A DNA stretch of 64,000 nucleotides. Source: Phascolomyces articulosus. Lineage: Eukaryota > Mucoromycota > Mucoromycetes > Mucorales > Lichtheimiaceae. Position 1 is the stretch's first letter, and every line of letters starts with the position of its first letter. Shown in pieces: positions 1 through 15,101 of the stretch. The stretch lies in contig JAIXMP010000026.1 of the NCBI GenBank assembly GCA_025677815.1, positions 124,001-188,000 of the forward strand, read 5' to 3'. The position numbers and the translations under genes are program-made. Under the pieces are notes generated by a model. That model saw nothing but the letters and a program-made list of their open reading frames with translations. It had not been told where the DNA came from and did no database searches.

Positions 1-2030
<2,030 letters not shown>

Positions 2031-2481
2031 ATAACAAATTCTCATCTCTCATTTCTTTCTGTTTTTCTTCTTCTTACACAACACCACCACCATTTGAAAA
2101 ATGAAAATAAAATAAACTTGTATTGGAGTGTGGGCATTGTATAAATGTTGTTCAAATTATATATACCAGTTTCTTTTGTTTATATTGTTTTTGCCATTGA
2201 AAATCGTGCCATGTCACGTGTAGTATAACCATTTCGATTTTTTCTTATATACATTTTGCTAAATGACTTTGTCGCTTTCTCTCTCTCTTTCTGTTGGTTT
2301 TAACGTGTGGAATCGATCCTGAGGTGTCAGAAAAGTTTTTTTTATGTCGCTCTGTTGTTGTCTATAGATAATACATACTCTTTATTCTATATATATAAGA
2401 ACTTCCCCCTTCTTCTTCCACCCCCACCCTTTCTTTTTTTTTTTCTTTTTCCTTTTGTTTTCTACCATTCCACACATATAA
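2031..2481. other. Intergenic, V-ATPase 3' end to M13 gene promoter
   Basis: Two overlapping AATAAA hexamers at 2106-2116, about 80 bp after the V-ATPase stop, are plausible polyadenylation signals. The rest is pyrimidine-rich leader sequence (long C/T tracts at 2400-2460) just before the next start codon, as expected for a fungal promoter. No further gene seen. Confidence 0.5.
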
Positions 2482-5400
2482 ATGGCATTATCGGATGACG
2501 CTCGTGCGCCCCTTTTATCACGGAATCGTATTGACGAAGCAGACAATCGATCAGAACGAAGCAATGAAGAAATAAATGACTATGGCAGTAGTAGCCATAC
2601 CAATGGTGGCGTTTATCGTTACCCATTATACCTTCAGCCAGGTCAATTCACTTCACTCGAAAAACTCATGTTTTTCATTAGTTCCATACTCCTCATCTTT
2701 TTATGTGTCTTTATTGGACTCTATGCACGTAGTAGTTTTGACGATCGGCTTCAACCGTCACCTATACCGAGTCCTTTACCAAGTCCCAGTGACCCACCTG
2801 TAGTACAACCTCCTGATAAGAATCAGGTATTATAATTTTTTTTTTACTTTTTGCATAAAGAAGATGAGAGGTGTGGGAATAATTTTTTTCAGTTGAAAAA
2901 AAAATATATGAATAACGACGGATTATTCTTTTATTATTATTCTTTAGTCGTATTGTCTACAATCCAATTGTATTTTGACAGCAGCGAAAATCCTGCAAGT
3001 AAGAATCTTTTTTAATATCTTGGTCTCCTTTGATATCCACACCCGGAAAAAAACCTAAAAGGAAAGGAGAAGGGTGGTGCGTGCGTATATGTAACATAAC
3101 ATATATGTGCATGATTGTTATTATTATTGTTGTCTCACCTACCGTGTAAACTTTGTTTTTGTTATGTACAAAAGGATGTGAACCCAAATATTGATCCTTG
3201 CGACGATTTTTATGCATATACATGTAAGTCACTCATTATTATAACTCATTCTCCATCAAACGAATAGATGGAATAACGTTTTTGAAAAAAAAAATTATTA
3301 GGTAGCAATTGGATGGAAAGTCATGCTTTAAGAGAAGACAAACCTAAAGCAAGTGTTGAAAGTCGAGCCGATGAAAAAATCAAGAACTTATTAGATAATA
3401 TATTAACCCATTCATTTGATGATATTCGCCAAAAAAATAACATCAACAACAATAATGAGGAGGAAGAAGATGAAACAACATTATTACCATCGCCCGATCG
3501 TATACTGGACAGACAATTGTTTACCAAGCTACAAAGTTTTTATCAAACATGCATGGATGAAGATACCATTGATCAATACAATGTTCAACCCTTGTACGAC
3601 CTCTTTCGCACCATCAGACAATATCTTCCACTCGGTTATTATTATAATGTCCCTGTGGATGGTTTGACACAAGCCATTGGTCATTTAGCCACCAATGATA
3701 TCTGGGCTTTATTTTCTCTCGACATTGGTCCTGATCCAGAGAATCCACATAAACCTACGCTTTCCATCACCCAAGGCGACTTGGGCTTACCTTCACGTGA
3801 ATATTATGACGATCCAAATCTTGTTGTTGCCTATATGCAAATGGTCACTGATATCTTGGATATTGTATTTGTTCAAGATAAAAAGAATGAATTTGGTTGG
3901 AAACAATGGAGTACAGTGGCTACAGCGCGCCGTATTGTTGATTTTGAAAAACAATTGGCACTTCAATCCATTCATGAAGATGACAACGATCATAGGCAAA
4001 ACGATGAACAACAACAACATTATTATTGGACCCTCGATGAATTGCAACAAGCCGTTCCCAGTATCAATTGGTCCAAACTCGTCTCTGATACCGTTGGTTT
4101 ATCGCCTGAAAAAGATCAGGTGTTTTTGGTACCTCGTCCTGAATTGATCACAGGTGGATTACAAGTGTTGAAAGGAAGCAATAGTCGTACTTTGCAAATG
4201 TATTTGATCTGGCGATCCTTGTGGCGATACTTGGATACCTTGGGCGATGTATTTGTAGCCCCTCGACGGAGATTGGATGCCAAGTTATCAGGCATCGAAG
4301 CAAGAGCAAAACCTCCTCGATGGCAATTTTGTCTTTCTCAAGTGGATCATTCCATGGGATTCTTATTGGGTCGCTATTTTGTATTACGAAATCGGGCAAG
4401 TAAAAAAATGACCATGCACCATGCACAATCTATGGTAGAAAAATTGACGGAAACTGTGGCGGATCAATTGGCGCGAGCACCGTGGTTTATGAAGGAAGAG
4501 GATCGATATGCTGCTTTAAACAAGGTATCTATTAAATACAAATTGCTGTTGTTAATTTTTATTTATTTATTTTCCCTTCCATAATCTCTTCAATGACAGA
4601 GCTACACTATAAAGTGTTAACATGTTGAATTTTTATTTTATTTTAGGTGCATCAATTGGATCAACAAGTAGGTTATCCAACCATAGAACCTGATACTCGA
4701 TCACCTATTGCCCTTGCAGAGTTTTATGAAGCGGTTGTCCCTGATCAAGATAACTTTTTCAAAACGGTACAAAGTGCTAGTCGATGGAAAGTAAAAAATA
4801 ATTGGGATCGTTTACATAAGCCTATTGATCGTGGTATATGGGATGTTGTTCCACAGCATGTGGGGATTGCTTATAATCGTGCACTCAACAAGGTACATCT
4901 ATAAATTCATGATTCTCAATGTAGTGTGTGTTTATATTTGTTATTAATAAGGCATTCATCAAAAATATATAAATTAGATCCAAGTCCCTGCTGCCATGTT
5001 GCAACTTCCATTCTTTGATCCCAATGGTCCAGATTATCTCAACTATGGATCCTTGGGTGCCATGATTTCACATGAGATATTACATGGATTTGATCAGCAT
5101 GGACGACGTTACGATGCTCAGGGCAAACATCGTATCGATTGGTGGTCCAAGGAAACTCAATCTGCCTTTGATACAGTTGCCACGTGTCTAGAAGATCAAT
5201 ATTCAAAATTCAATATGAGTAACAGTGGATCTACTCCTCAAAACAAAAACAAGGAAGAAGGGGATCATTATTATCCAGTAGATGGTAAACAAACATTGGA
5301 TGGTAATTTGGCTGATTTGGGCGGATTGTTACATGCTTTTGCAACATGGAAAAAACAACAGGATCATAAGAATGATTTATTATTACCTGGTTTGGATCAT

Positions 5401-5705
5401 TGGACCCGAGAACAGTTGTTTTATATCAACTTTGCAAGAATGCGATGTAGCAAAAGTACCTTTGAAAATGATTTACAAGAGGTAATATTATATATATATA
5501 TATCTGTTTAGGTTCTTTGTGAATATAAGAAAGGGATTATGTCTGATCATCTTTTTTATTATTCCTCTAGTTACATACAAGTCACCATGCTCCCGATCGA
5601 TGGAGAGTCAATGGTCCATTGATGAATTCTAAACATTTTGCAAAAACATTCTCTTGTCCTATTGGATCCCCCATGCATCCTAGTGATAAATGTAAAGTTT
5701 GGTAA
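2482..5705 (+). CDS. M13-family (neprilysin-like) zinc metallopeptidase homologue, type II membrane protein, altered active site
   Basis: An 850-aa neprilysin/endothelin-converting-enzyme relative. Exons: 2482-2826, 2948-2998, 3175-3223, 3302-4524, 4647-4892, 4978-5481, 5571-5705. A cytosolic N-terminus is followed by one membrane segment (about residues 62-82), a Pro/Ser stalk, then the extracellular/lumenal M13 domain with its first cysteines (SYCLQSNC, IDPCDDFYAYTC). The zinc motif HEILH (codons 5071-5085, first His about residue 670) and the family ending with a conserved Cys and terminal Trp (CKVW) are present. The second motif, normally ENxAD with Glu as third zinc ligand, reads DGNLAD, so glycine (5302-5304, about residue 747) sits at the Glu position. 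The substrate-binding NAxY motif is replaced by GIAY (4863-4874). Later SHHAP keeps the expected His. Family membership is secure; peptidase activity is doubtful. Confidence 0.93.
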
Positions 5706-5936
5706 TGTTTAATGCTTATTATGTAATAAAACAATATATAAATATAAATATATAAATGTAAAATCAAATACTAGTATACATTTCCCTATGTACATAGAGC
5801 CAACCATTTTTTTTAATCATAAATATATTTTGCATAAAAAAACAATATATACATTTTGCTATCATTATATACAACTCTTTTTTTTCCTGTTCGGATGGAA
5901 CAGAAAAAAAGGTGAGGAGCTCAAACATTACATGTC

Positions 5937-8900
5937 CTAGACATGAAGACGTAACCATTCTTGTGGATCTTCAACGCCTACAAGATCCTCGACTGCTTCC
6001 AATAATGTTTGTAATTCTTGAACAAAAGTGCCACTGGTGACAACATAAGTACTGTAGCGTAAGAAAGAAGGATGCGTCAAATCTTCAGGTTGAAGACGAC
6101 GGACTTTGTTATTGAGTGATTGTGAAAATTGTTGACGTGCTTCTCCAGGTGAAATCATATAAGGTGGCAATGCCATTTTTGCAGCAAGCGTTGCAGATAG
6201 CAATTTGATTGTGGTCATATTGGATGCAAGCTAATTCAATTGAAAATAATGAACAATTATGTTGTATACGTATTTAGGTTATCCCCTTAACGTGTGCTAT
6301 ACTATTACTTACATAACGACGGCGTTCTTTATTCAATGTTGTTGAAATTCGCTTTCGCCAAACAGGATCAATATCTTTTAATGCAAAGCTCTATATGATT
6401 CACCAAGGGAATACATTTGATAAAAAGATATCAGTTATGTTTTCTTTTCTTTCTGTATATACTAGATAGATTTAAATAATTTACCATATCCATGACAAGA
6501 TCTGCGATATTATCCACTTTTTCCAATACAATCTGATACACTTCTATAGGAAATCGACCACGTAAAGGAGGTTCAAAACGTGCATGGTTCAAAAATACCC
6601 GTTCATCTGCCAATTGGCGTCGAATATTAATCGCCAAACGACTAAACCCTTTCAGCTGTTCCTTGGTAGGTCGTTTATTACTTTTATCATATTCAACAAT
6701 AAATTGGGACGTAAGAATACCGTACATTCGTCCAATGTCTCGAAGTGTTTGTGCTAATCGTTTACGAAGTTCAACACGACCCATATGAGGTTCCGGAATC
6801 ATGGATAATATGGAAGCAGCAATGACACCGACTAGCACGAGTGCTATTCTCTACATATACATTTAAATAAAACAGCCTTGAGCATTATATACTAAAATAA
6901 GTATAGTTTTTTTTTTAAAAAAAAAATATGCATTGCTCTTTAATTTACCTTTCCCGCAACAGTCCATACTTCATCATGACCAGCCATACCACCTACTTTA
7001 TACTGGTATTCATAAATTACCACCTTGATAAAATAAAAAAAAGTAGATAGTAGTGTGTAAGTCTTCCTATTTAAAAAAAGCGACAATATTGTTCTATCTT
7101 GATTTTTATAAAAAAATAAATAGGTCACATTCTTACCAAAAGGAGTGTAATGATGGTGAGCACACAAAACATACGTAACGTTGGACGATACATTAATTGG
7201 TAGTAAAGAATGGCCAAAACTACAAACAGGACGCCACCTATCCCATAGGGATTCCCTTGTGTAATTTCCCAGACCACAATACCAAGGACTCCTCCAGCTA
7301 TTGTCCCCAACGTTTTCATTAATAACCTAATGTTTTTTTTTTCGAAAAGAAAGCATTCAGGTCATTATTATTACTCATGGAAAAACTCTTATCAATATAA
7401 TATGTAGGATAATCTCCTATGAACTATACAACTTACGAATATAAGAACATGCCAGTGCTTGGTAGCATCCATAACATCATAATAATCATACACCATTGAA
7501 ATCGCCATTCAATAAACCATTCTGCGGTATTTTCCAAATACACAGGGACGGCCAAAAGAACAGTACCAATAGCTGTTTTCATAGCAAATGTAGTGTTTGG
7601 ATGACGTATCCATCGATGAACTCGAAATAAAATATACCAAAATTTTTGAATCCGTGAAGCAGGTGCATCGACATCTGGATCACGATGATATCGTTTTCCA
7701 GTAGAGGACAATACAAAAGCACCTCCTGCCGCACCACGATGGATTTCTTCTTGATGAGCACCATAATCTCCTCCAGAGACTTCATGCCGTGTATGGGTGC
7801 GTACCAAAGTCAAATCGGAAACTGGATCATCATGTCCTTCATTTTGACCACCTCCATTCACATTGCTATGAGCAACCGAGGAGGACCAAGGCGCCTCTGT
7901 ATCTCGAAACCATTTTCGGATAGACTTGTTGGAAGGAAACCAAAGTCGACGACCTTTGCGTAATTTTTCCGTTTCACCCACAAATTTGAGCAATTCAATG
8001 ATCGTCATAGCATATTCACGAACACAAAATCGATACAATGAAATTAGGTGCAATCCACTGAAATAGCGACGAAGAGGTGCATGCCAATGCGTCGTTAACA
8101 TGTCTGTCATTTTTGCATCCACTTGACGAATACATTCATGAACCATTTCTTCGACTTGATCCGGTTGAATATGATGCAAAGGTATATCAATTGGTCGATG
8201 TTTATTGTTGAAATGATGGCGATGTTTATTCGGTCGATGTGTATACCATAATCGAGGGAATGGCCATAGGAAACTATGTAAATTGTCCCGTTCAGGGATG
8301 GGGTGAAGCATTAATAGTCGAGTAATACAATCTTCCATGGCATCATGTAATCCATCAATCAATTGTTGGAAATAAGGCTTGAGGGCTTCCAATTCTTTTA
8401 TCAAGTCTTGATTTTCTTGTTCGATTTGTTTTTGGATCGTTTCATTGTGGAGTTCATTATCGCCTAGACTTTGAGCACTGTAACGCATAAAGTCTTGTTT
8501 CATGATTTGACTGACACCAATACCGTGAAGGGGTGTTCGCATGGCTTTGACCAATTTGGTGATTTTGCTGATATCATGGCCATTGAGTCTGGAAAATAGA
8601 ATATCACGATGGACAGAGCGTTTGCTGTCGATCAAGGATAAGATGGTACTTTGAACTCGATCGTGAAGGGTGGGTAGGGTGGTAGTAATATCTGTGGGTG
8701 TTATAGACAAGAGTCCTTCGGCATGTTCTTTGAAGAAGACATTGTACCCATCCAGGGCTTTGTGGAGAATATTCATATAGTTAGTGATGCTATCATCGGG
8801 CCAAATCAATGCTGATATACCAAGGGCAATAATGCCACCCACAGCAATGGGGATCATAAAACTCCACTATGATGTATAAACAGATAATCATTTGAGTTAA

Positions 8901-9916
8901 TAATATGTCTCTTTTCCCCCAAATTACGAAATCAAACATCTATTTTTTATCTATGTTAATTTCTTATACATCTTACAACAATGGAAGGTTCAAAACCGTG
9001 TACAACTGAAGATTGGGTCAAGGAAAACTAATTTTGTTGGTTATTAGTTGTTGTATAATAATGTATTATAATATGAATAAAAAAAAAAGCAACACTTACA
9101 GCAACAACAATACATCCATTAATACATGCAAATGTGGCTATAATATAATAGTATAGATTCATATGTATTTAAGCAAAACAACGATGACCCCATTTTTATG
9201 AAGCAAACAAAAGAAAGGAGTGTTATTATTTTACATTTTGGTACTCTCAATCTAAGTACACTGAATAAAAAGACAGCCACCAAAAGAAAGATAGCCAGGA
9301 CACCACCTGATTCGGGTTGAACTGGGGATGGATCACTAAGGTCGCGGGCTATAGACGCACAATACATGGCTACCCCCACATTTTGAAGATAAAAATATGA
9401 GCTTTTCTTTCATTCTTACTTGTAACATGTTTGCAGAAATTTTTACCTAATAGGCTATAAGCGCTAGCAACAATGGCACCTAGTGAACCAAATATGACAT
9501 CCTATAATCATATGAAACATACAGACACATTATTTTTCGGCAATGATTTAGATTTTTACCAACTACTCTGTTAATTGAAATAAATAAAATTTTGAATATA
9601 TATATATATGTATTACCTCAAAGACAACACCTAGAGGTCTTGAAGGTGAATAAAACACCAGAACAATACAAATGAGTAATGAACCTGGACCAATGGCTTC
9701 TCTACATTTATTAGAGAGAGTCATTATGATGCCAATGAGAAATGCCAGTGAGGTTTTAAGTGGTTTTCGACAATTCTCTAATGGAGGTAAATGAAGTTTT
9801 GTTAAGAAAGTTTTCCATTTAGGTAGTACTGGTGCTGTTGGCGCTGCAGTTGATGGTATGGATGGTGCATTATCGTTATTGTGTAACGGAGATGATTCGG
9901 ATGAGGTTTTGTTCAT
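5937..9916 (-). CDS. FUSC/DUF2421 (BRE4-like, aromatic-acid-exporter-type) multi-pass membrane protein
   Basis: A 986-aa polytopic protein in ten exons: 9617-9916, 9447-9501, 9235-9369, 9100-9137, 7437-8866, 7137-7326, 6949-7023, 6485-6850, 6313-6390, 5937-6230. It has the paired architecture of the fusaric-acid-resistance/aromatic-acid-exporter superfamily: a first hydrophobic block after a Ser/Pro-rich N-terminus (residues about 50-200), a large soluble middle rich in charged helices (about 200-600), and a second block with the typical GTIAGGVLGIVVW-type segment (about 610-740), followed by a soluble C-terminal domain. Fungal members include yeast Bre4, linked to brefeldin A sensitivity; the transported substrate is not known and cannot be read here. 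The start at 9916 was preferred to an upstream in-frame ATG at 9967 because of the basic low-complexity extension there. It converges on the M13 gene with 231 bp between stops. Confidence 0.88.
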
Positions 9917-11279
9917 CTCCTCGTATAAAAAAATTATTTTATATCTTTTTTCTTCTTTCTCTCTCAACTTTTTTTTTTTTTGTTATCGTTATGAAGAGAG
10001 AGACAGAGAAATAGAGAATTGATAACGGGATAAAATATTCAAGTTTGTTGGGATCTTTTTTTTTTTTTATATTAACATCGGGAGTTTCCCGCCAAGTTAA
10101 AGATTGCCAGAAACAAAGAATTTGTTTTCAAATTTCGGAGAAGTTTTATTCCGTACTTTTTCAAAAAAAAAAAATGCATAATTGCTTGTCCAACTTGTCT
10201 TTTCCATAACAGTTAATAAAGAACCCATGGCGATAGTAGATTCTTCTTACTATAGACGCTGTCACCATTTGACATTCATTTTCTATGTTTCTTATTTATA
10301 CCAATAATCATTATATTAAAAATGGGCACTTATTTACTGATCAAAGAGATGTAGTGTTTTTTCTTCTTAGCACCGTTTTCTATTTTACAAATTTAATATG
10401 AATAATACGAATTTCCCAAAAATTGGCGCTGTCTTAATGAAGAAAAGCGGGTAAAGATTGATGCAGATTTTTGATATATAAATATTTCAAAATTTGGATA
10501 TGAATGAATATCCAGTTCTTTTCAATAAGTAGATGAATGATCCAGCCAGAATATATCTGACATATAAAAACTGCATACTAGGCTTTTTTTTGGGTACATA
10601 CAAAGATCATCCACTGCAATTACCAATAGAGTTTCACGGTATATTTATCCCCTTTCCTGCTTCTAGACATTATGAATGTGATTATTGCTATTATAAACTG
10701 TTATATAAGAATGGTTTTGTATATACGAAAGGAAATCTTTGGTTGGTTTGATTGGAAGGCATACCAAAGTAATAGTAGAAAAAAAAAGCTAAAAACGTGG
10801 CGAATCTTTTTATATGATTTTCAACGTTTGTTATTCAGCAAGCGATTGAACATCCACCAATAAAGATCTAGAACTTGACTCATCAGTTATTTTTTTTTCC
10901 TGCGTAATGCTTGGTTTATTAAGCGGAGGCGTAACAGGTTTCTATTAGTACTATTACTCCCAGTTCTGTGCAAAAAAAAATACTTAAAATAGATACTGAT
11001 CTTGACAAGACATCCGAGCGTAAAAAAAATTAGTTACTTCATACCATCCATCAAAACGAAAAGAAAGAGTTGAGAAAAAGAATGGGCAGATCTTACTCCA
11101 CATTTTTTAGTATTACATCAAGCCTAGAGATGGTGGGAAAAACTCAAAAGAGGGCATGTGAAAATGTGAAGTCATGGCGGGACTTACCGGTCTTACGCTT
11201 TTATTTTTTTTGCCTCTTCTTCTTTTTCTTCTTTTCATAACTCACCTTTTTTTTTTATCAATAACCTAATTTAAAAATC
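9917..11279. other. Divergent intergenic region between FUSC gene and ETF-alpha
   Basis: About 1.36 kb separating divergent genes, so both promoters should lie here. An E2F/MBF-like TTTCCCGCC occurs at 10085-10093 and a reverse-type GGCGGGA at 11176-11182; both are only motif matches. Short ORFs at 10533-10863 have AT-driven composition and no recognisable domain. C/T tracts directly precede the ETF-alpha start. Confidence 0.4.
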
Positions 11280-12652
11280 ATGTTGGCCAACACTGCACGC
11301 ACTTTTATCAAGGTAATATATATATATACTATGGAGGGAAAAAATCAGTGGAATAGATAAACAAAAAGGTGTCAACAACAAAATAATATATATATGTATA
11401 TATTTCGGAATGGCAGCATTGACGTGTTTTTTTTTAATTATGGGGTTATGGAATTAGGCACGACCCTTGTTCGCCCAACGTTTCTATGCTACTGGCGCCG
11501 GTGCCAACACATTATTGGTTGTTGAACATAAGGATGGTGCCATTAGTGGCGCTACATTGAATGCATTGACTGCTGCTGCCAAGTTAGGAGGTTCAGTGAC
11601 AGCTTTGGTTGCTGGTGGCGATGATGCCATTGCTCAATCGATTGCCAAGTATACTGGTGTATCCAAGGTCTTGACTGCCAATGATGCTTCTTACAGCAAG
11701 AACTTACCCGAAGATTTGGCTCCTTTGGTTGCCGAGGTCACTAAGGCCAACACATTTACACATATCTTTGCTGGTCACACTGCTGTCGGTAAGAACGTCT
11801 TGCCACGCGTAGCTGCTCTTTTGGATGTTGCTGCCGTATCCGATATCATTGGTGTCGAATCTGAAGATACCTTTGTTCGTCCCATCTATGCTGGTAATGC
11901 CATTGCTACTGTCAAGTCCAATGATGGTGTCAAGATTGTTACTGTGCGTGGTACTGCCTTTGAAGCTGCTCAAGAATCGGGTAACAATGCTGCTGTTGAA
12001 GCTGCTCCTGAAGTCGCCAAGTCTGGTGTCACTGAATGGTTGAGTGAAGAAATCCAAAAGAGTGATCGTCCTGATCTTGGTACCGCTAACCGTGTCATCA
12101 GTGGTGGTCGTGGTATGAAGAATGGTGAAAACTTCAAGTTGTTGTATGATTTGGCTGATAAGATGGGTGCTGCTGTTGGTGCTTCGCGTGCTGCTGTTGA
12201 CGCTGGTTTCGTTGACAATTCTCTTCAAGTCGGTCAAACCGGCAAGATCGTTGCTCCAGGTAAATTAAGGTTTATTCGGTCGTGTGTATGATGGGTATCA
12301 CTATAAAGATAATATATTGACTTATTCTTTCTTTTTTCTTTCATATAGAACTTTACGTTGCTGTTGGTAAGTTTTTAGAATGGATGATTATGAAGGAGAG
12401 GAAATTGTTGTTGTTGGCTTTCAAGGGTGGGACAAAAAAGCGAAACCGTGTTGTTTTTTCTCACGCTCATAATTTCTTATATTGTATTATATAGGTATTT
12501 CGGGTGCCATTCAACATCTTGCTGGTATGAAGGATTCCAAGACCATTGTTGCTATTAACAAGGATGCTGATGCTCCTATCTTCCAAGTTGCTGACTATGG
12601 TCTCGTTGAAGATCTCTTCAAGGCTGTTCCAGAAATGACTGAAAAGTTGTAA
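11280..12652 (+). CDS. ETFA: Electron transfer flavoprotein alpha subunit, mitochondrial
   Basis: A 336-aa FAD-binding subunit of the ETF heterodimer, which passes electrons from acyl-CoA and other dehydrogenases to ETF-ubiquinone oxidoreductase in the mitochondrial matrix. Exons: 11280-11312, 11458-12259, 12349-12366, 12495-12652. The short N-terminus rich in Arg/Ala with no acidic residue ([11 protein letters not shown], then [11 protein letters not shown]) looks like a mitochondrial presequence. The C-terminal FAD domain is very well conserved: [66 protein letters not shown]. The third exon is only 18 nt and encodes the centre of this domain, so gene finders may skip it. The gene converges on the endopolyphosphatase-like gene. 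Identification is secure. Confidence 0.97.
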
Positions 12653-13105
12653 AAAAAAGTTACATAAAATTTTTTATATTTTTGTATTAGATATCATCCA
12701 TTTTTTTTCTCTCTCACAACCCACACCCCATCGTGTCGCTTATATTTTTTTTTCTGTAGATTTCAAATCCTCTCCCTCTCTTTCTCCCCCACCTCTTTGA
12801 TTCAATGTTTCTTTGCCTATATAAAAACACCATTTTATGTTTAAAAACGCATGATATATTTTACGGATGAATGGAATCGAGGGGAAAAGGGTATATATAG
12901 AACGGATGTTGTATATAGGGATTGGATGAAGATGAATTTAAATTAGACTCTTCTTTTTAAAGGGCATTATTTTTTGTATCGTTATCAAGGGAAAAAAAGG
13001 AGATGTATGAATGATGGATAGTAATAAAAAGAGGGAGAGAGTGAGAGAGTGAGAAACACAAAATGGCTATCTATATCTATCTTTATATGCATAGAGAGGA
13101 CTCCT
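12653..13105. other. Convergent intergenic region
   Basis: 3' flanks of ETFA (+) and the endopolyphosphatase-like gene (-). Pyrimidine-rich tracts on the left and purine-rich GAGAGA tracts at 13031-13053 on the right are consistent with 3' untranslated sequence of both. No gene seen. Confidence 0.4.
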
Positions 13106-15101
13106 TTAATCGTCGTCAGAATCATCATCATCAGTATTAACTGTGACATGATCCAAATACTCCTTATGAACGGCTTGATTATCCATCATTAACGTAAAGA
13201 CTTGTTCGATGCCTTTGCCATCAAAATGATTGATTTTGAATAATTCAGAAGCTTGATATTCTAATTCATAATCTTGTCCATTATCATCCAAATTCAAATA
13301 GTATTGGCGCCAATCAAGAATCGTACCGACAGGATATTGACTAGTTTTATATATAAAAGAACATGAGTGACCAAGGAGAAAGGGTTTTTTTAAAGGGCCA
13401 TGTATTGGGTTTAGTTGTTATAATAGTAAATAAGGTTTTGTGTGTGTGAGAGAGAAAAAAAACTTACTCTGTGCCTTGTGTTTCGTATTCAAACACACGG
13501 ACGGAAGGGTTGAATGTGGGGATCACAGAAGGTGTATTGAATAAAGGCATAATAAAGTTATTCTTTTTTAAACTATTTCTCTGAATGGTCTTTTTCTTCT
13601 TCAAGGCACTCAATTGGGAATATTTGCCTCCATCTTCGACAATGGCACTCAAGATATCATCTAGATTAGTAGTATAAGAGAAAATAAGCAAATCATGCAT
13701 CCTACACTCTATATATCATTTTTAATATATAATGACTTACTGTTATAGTGACCAGCAAAATGACCAACGACAGTATCTTTATAAGTACCAAGTAATTCCA
13801 AATAACCTTGCAAGCAATCGTCAGTATAATAAGCTTTTCCCTTTTTACTTGTAGGGGGAATATGTGCTCTATAGAGGATAAACATGTGGATGAGTGAGAT
13901 ATTAGAAGAGCAAACGGATCGTTTTTTTTTCTCCTTTCATTTTGTATGAAGTAGAAAGGGGTCGGATGGATGGACGCGATTTGACTCTCTAGAAGAAACT
14001 AACAAAAACTTACAAAATATAAACACTATAACCTTGTTCACGAGATTCATCCAAGACTTGTTGAAGCCATTTCAAATGAGCTGTACCCATTCCCTTGGAA
14101 CTCTTACAATCGGCTTTGCTTTTCTTGTTATCTTTATAAAAATGCAATGTATTTGTATGGATGGTACGCAGTTTCCCAGGAACCACATCTTCATAGAAAT
14201 AACCACCTCGTTGGAAACCATGGGAGCTTGTATTTAATTTCAAAGGTTCCCAAACAGAAGCAATGTTTTGAAATTGTTGATCATTTTCTTCACAACTGTT
14301 GTGAGGTTCTACATCATTGTTACCAATCACTGGATACTATATAGTAGTACATGGTGTTCTTTTGTTAGTTTTTTCTTTCTTTTTTTGGGGGAGGGGGAGG
14401 GGAATTTCATTATCCATAAGAATACGTTACCACATTGGAATCAAATATATCCTTAAAATGGTCCACCACTATTTTTTGTTCATTAATGACATTCTTCATG
14501 GTTCGTGGAAATTTATCATCACGATCCTTTAAGATGATTATACATTAGTCTTTTTGGGGAATAGCTTATAATGAGGAAACAAGGAGAAAAAGGGAGAGAG
14601 AATGTTCCTATTTTTCTTACATGACGTGCTGAATCACCGGTATAAATGACAAAGTCAACATCACTAAACTTTTTTCCAATAAAGTCAAACGTTTTCTTGA
14701 CCTTATTTTATTTTAAAGTTGTTAAAGAATAAAACTCTGTTTGTTATTGTTATGCAAAAAAAAAGAGGGTTTAATTGTATTACCAAAGCAGGTGATGAAT
14801 CGCATTTGGTGCCTACTGCACCCAAAGGACCGGCTTTTCCTTTACCACGGTGACACAATTCCTTTGGATCTGATCCTTCAGAATAATCCAAATCCAAATG
14901 GATATCTAGTCATTTTTTTTTCATTCAATGAGTCATTTGATTCCATAGAAGGTAATGTAGATAAAACGAAAAGATGTGTATAATTGGTTTACCAGTAATA
15001 TGTAAAAACTTGCCCGTCAATGCATTAACCATCAATGGATTAAACACCATCCACCATAAAAATAGTAATATGAAAGATAATGCTCTTTTTTCCGGTATCA
15101 T
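13106..15101 (-). CDS. Secreted/lumenal endopolyphosphatase-like metallophosphoesterase (paralogue A)
   Basis: A 428-aa calcineurin-like phosphoesterase of the PPN1/acid-sphingomyelinase group. Exons: 14993-15101, 14784-14905, 14621-14701, 14431-14526, 14014-14336, 13741-13868, 13468-13660, 13106-13340; phases close throughout. A hydrophobic N-terminus (about residues 8-25) looks like a signal peptide. Metal-binding blocks occur in order: ITDIH, TGDSARHD, IGNND, AHIPP and GHFAGHYN. The spacing and the linker after GND match the endopolyphosphatase branch more than sphingomyelinases. The tail is an Asp-rich stretch (DDDDSDDD). Compared with the paralogue at 47153-49122 it lacks the long N-terminal anchor region and is shorter. 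Enzymes of this family cut polyphosphate chains internally in the vacuole; activity on polyphosphate here is inferred. Confidence 0.88.

Noticed and set aside
11704..12237. Long minus-strand frames opposite ETFA
   Set aside because: They are antisense shadows of a strongly codon-biased conserved gene and have no domain.
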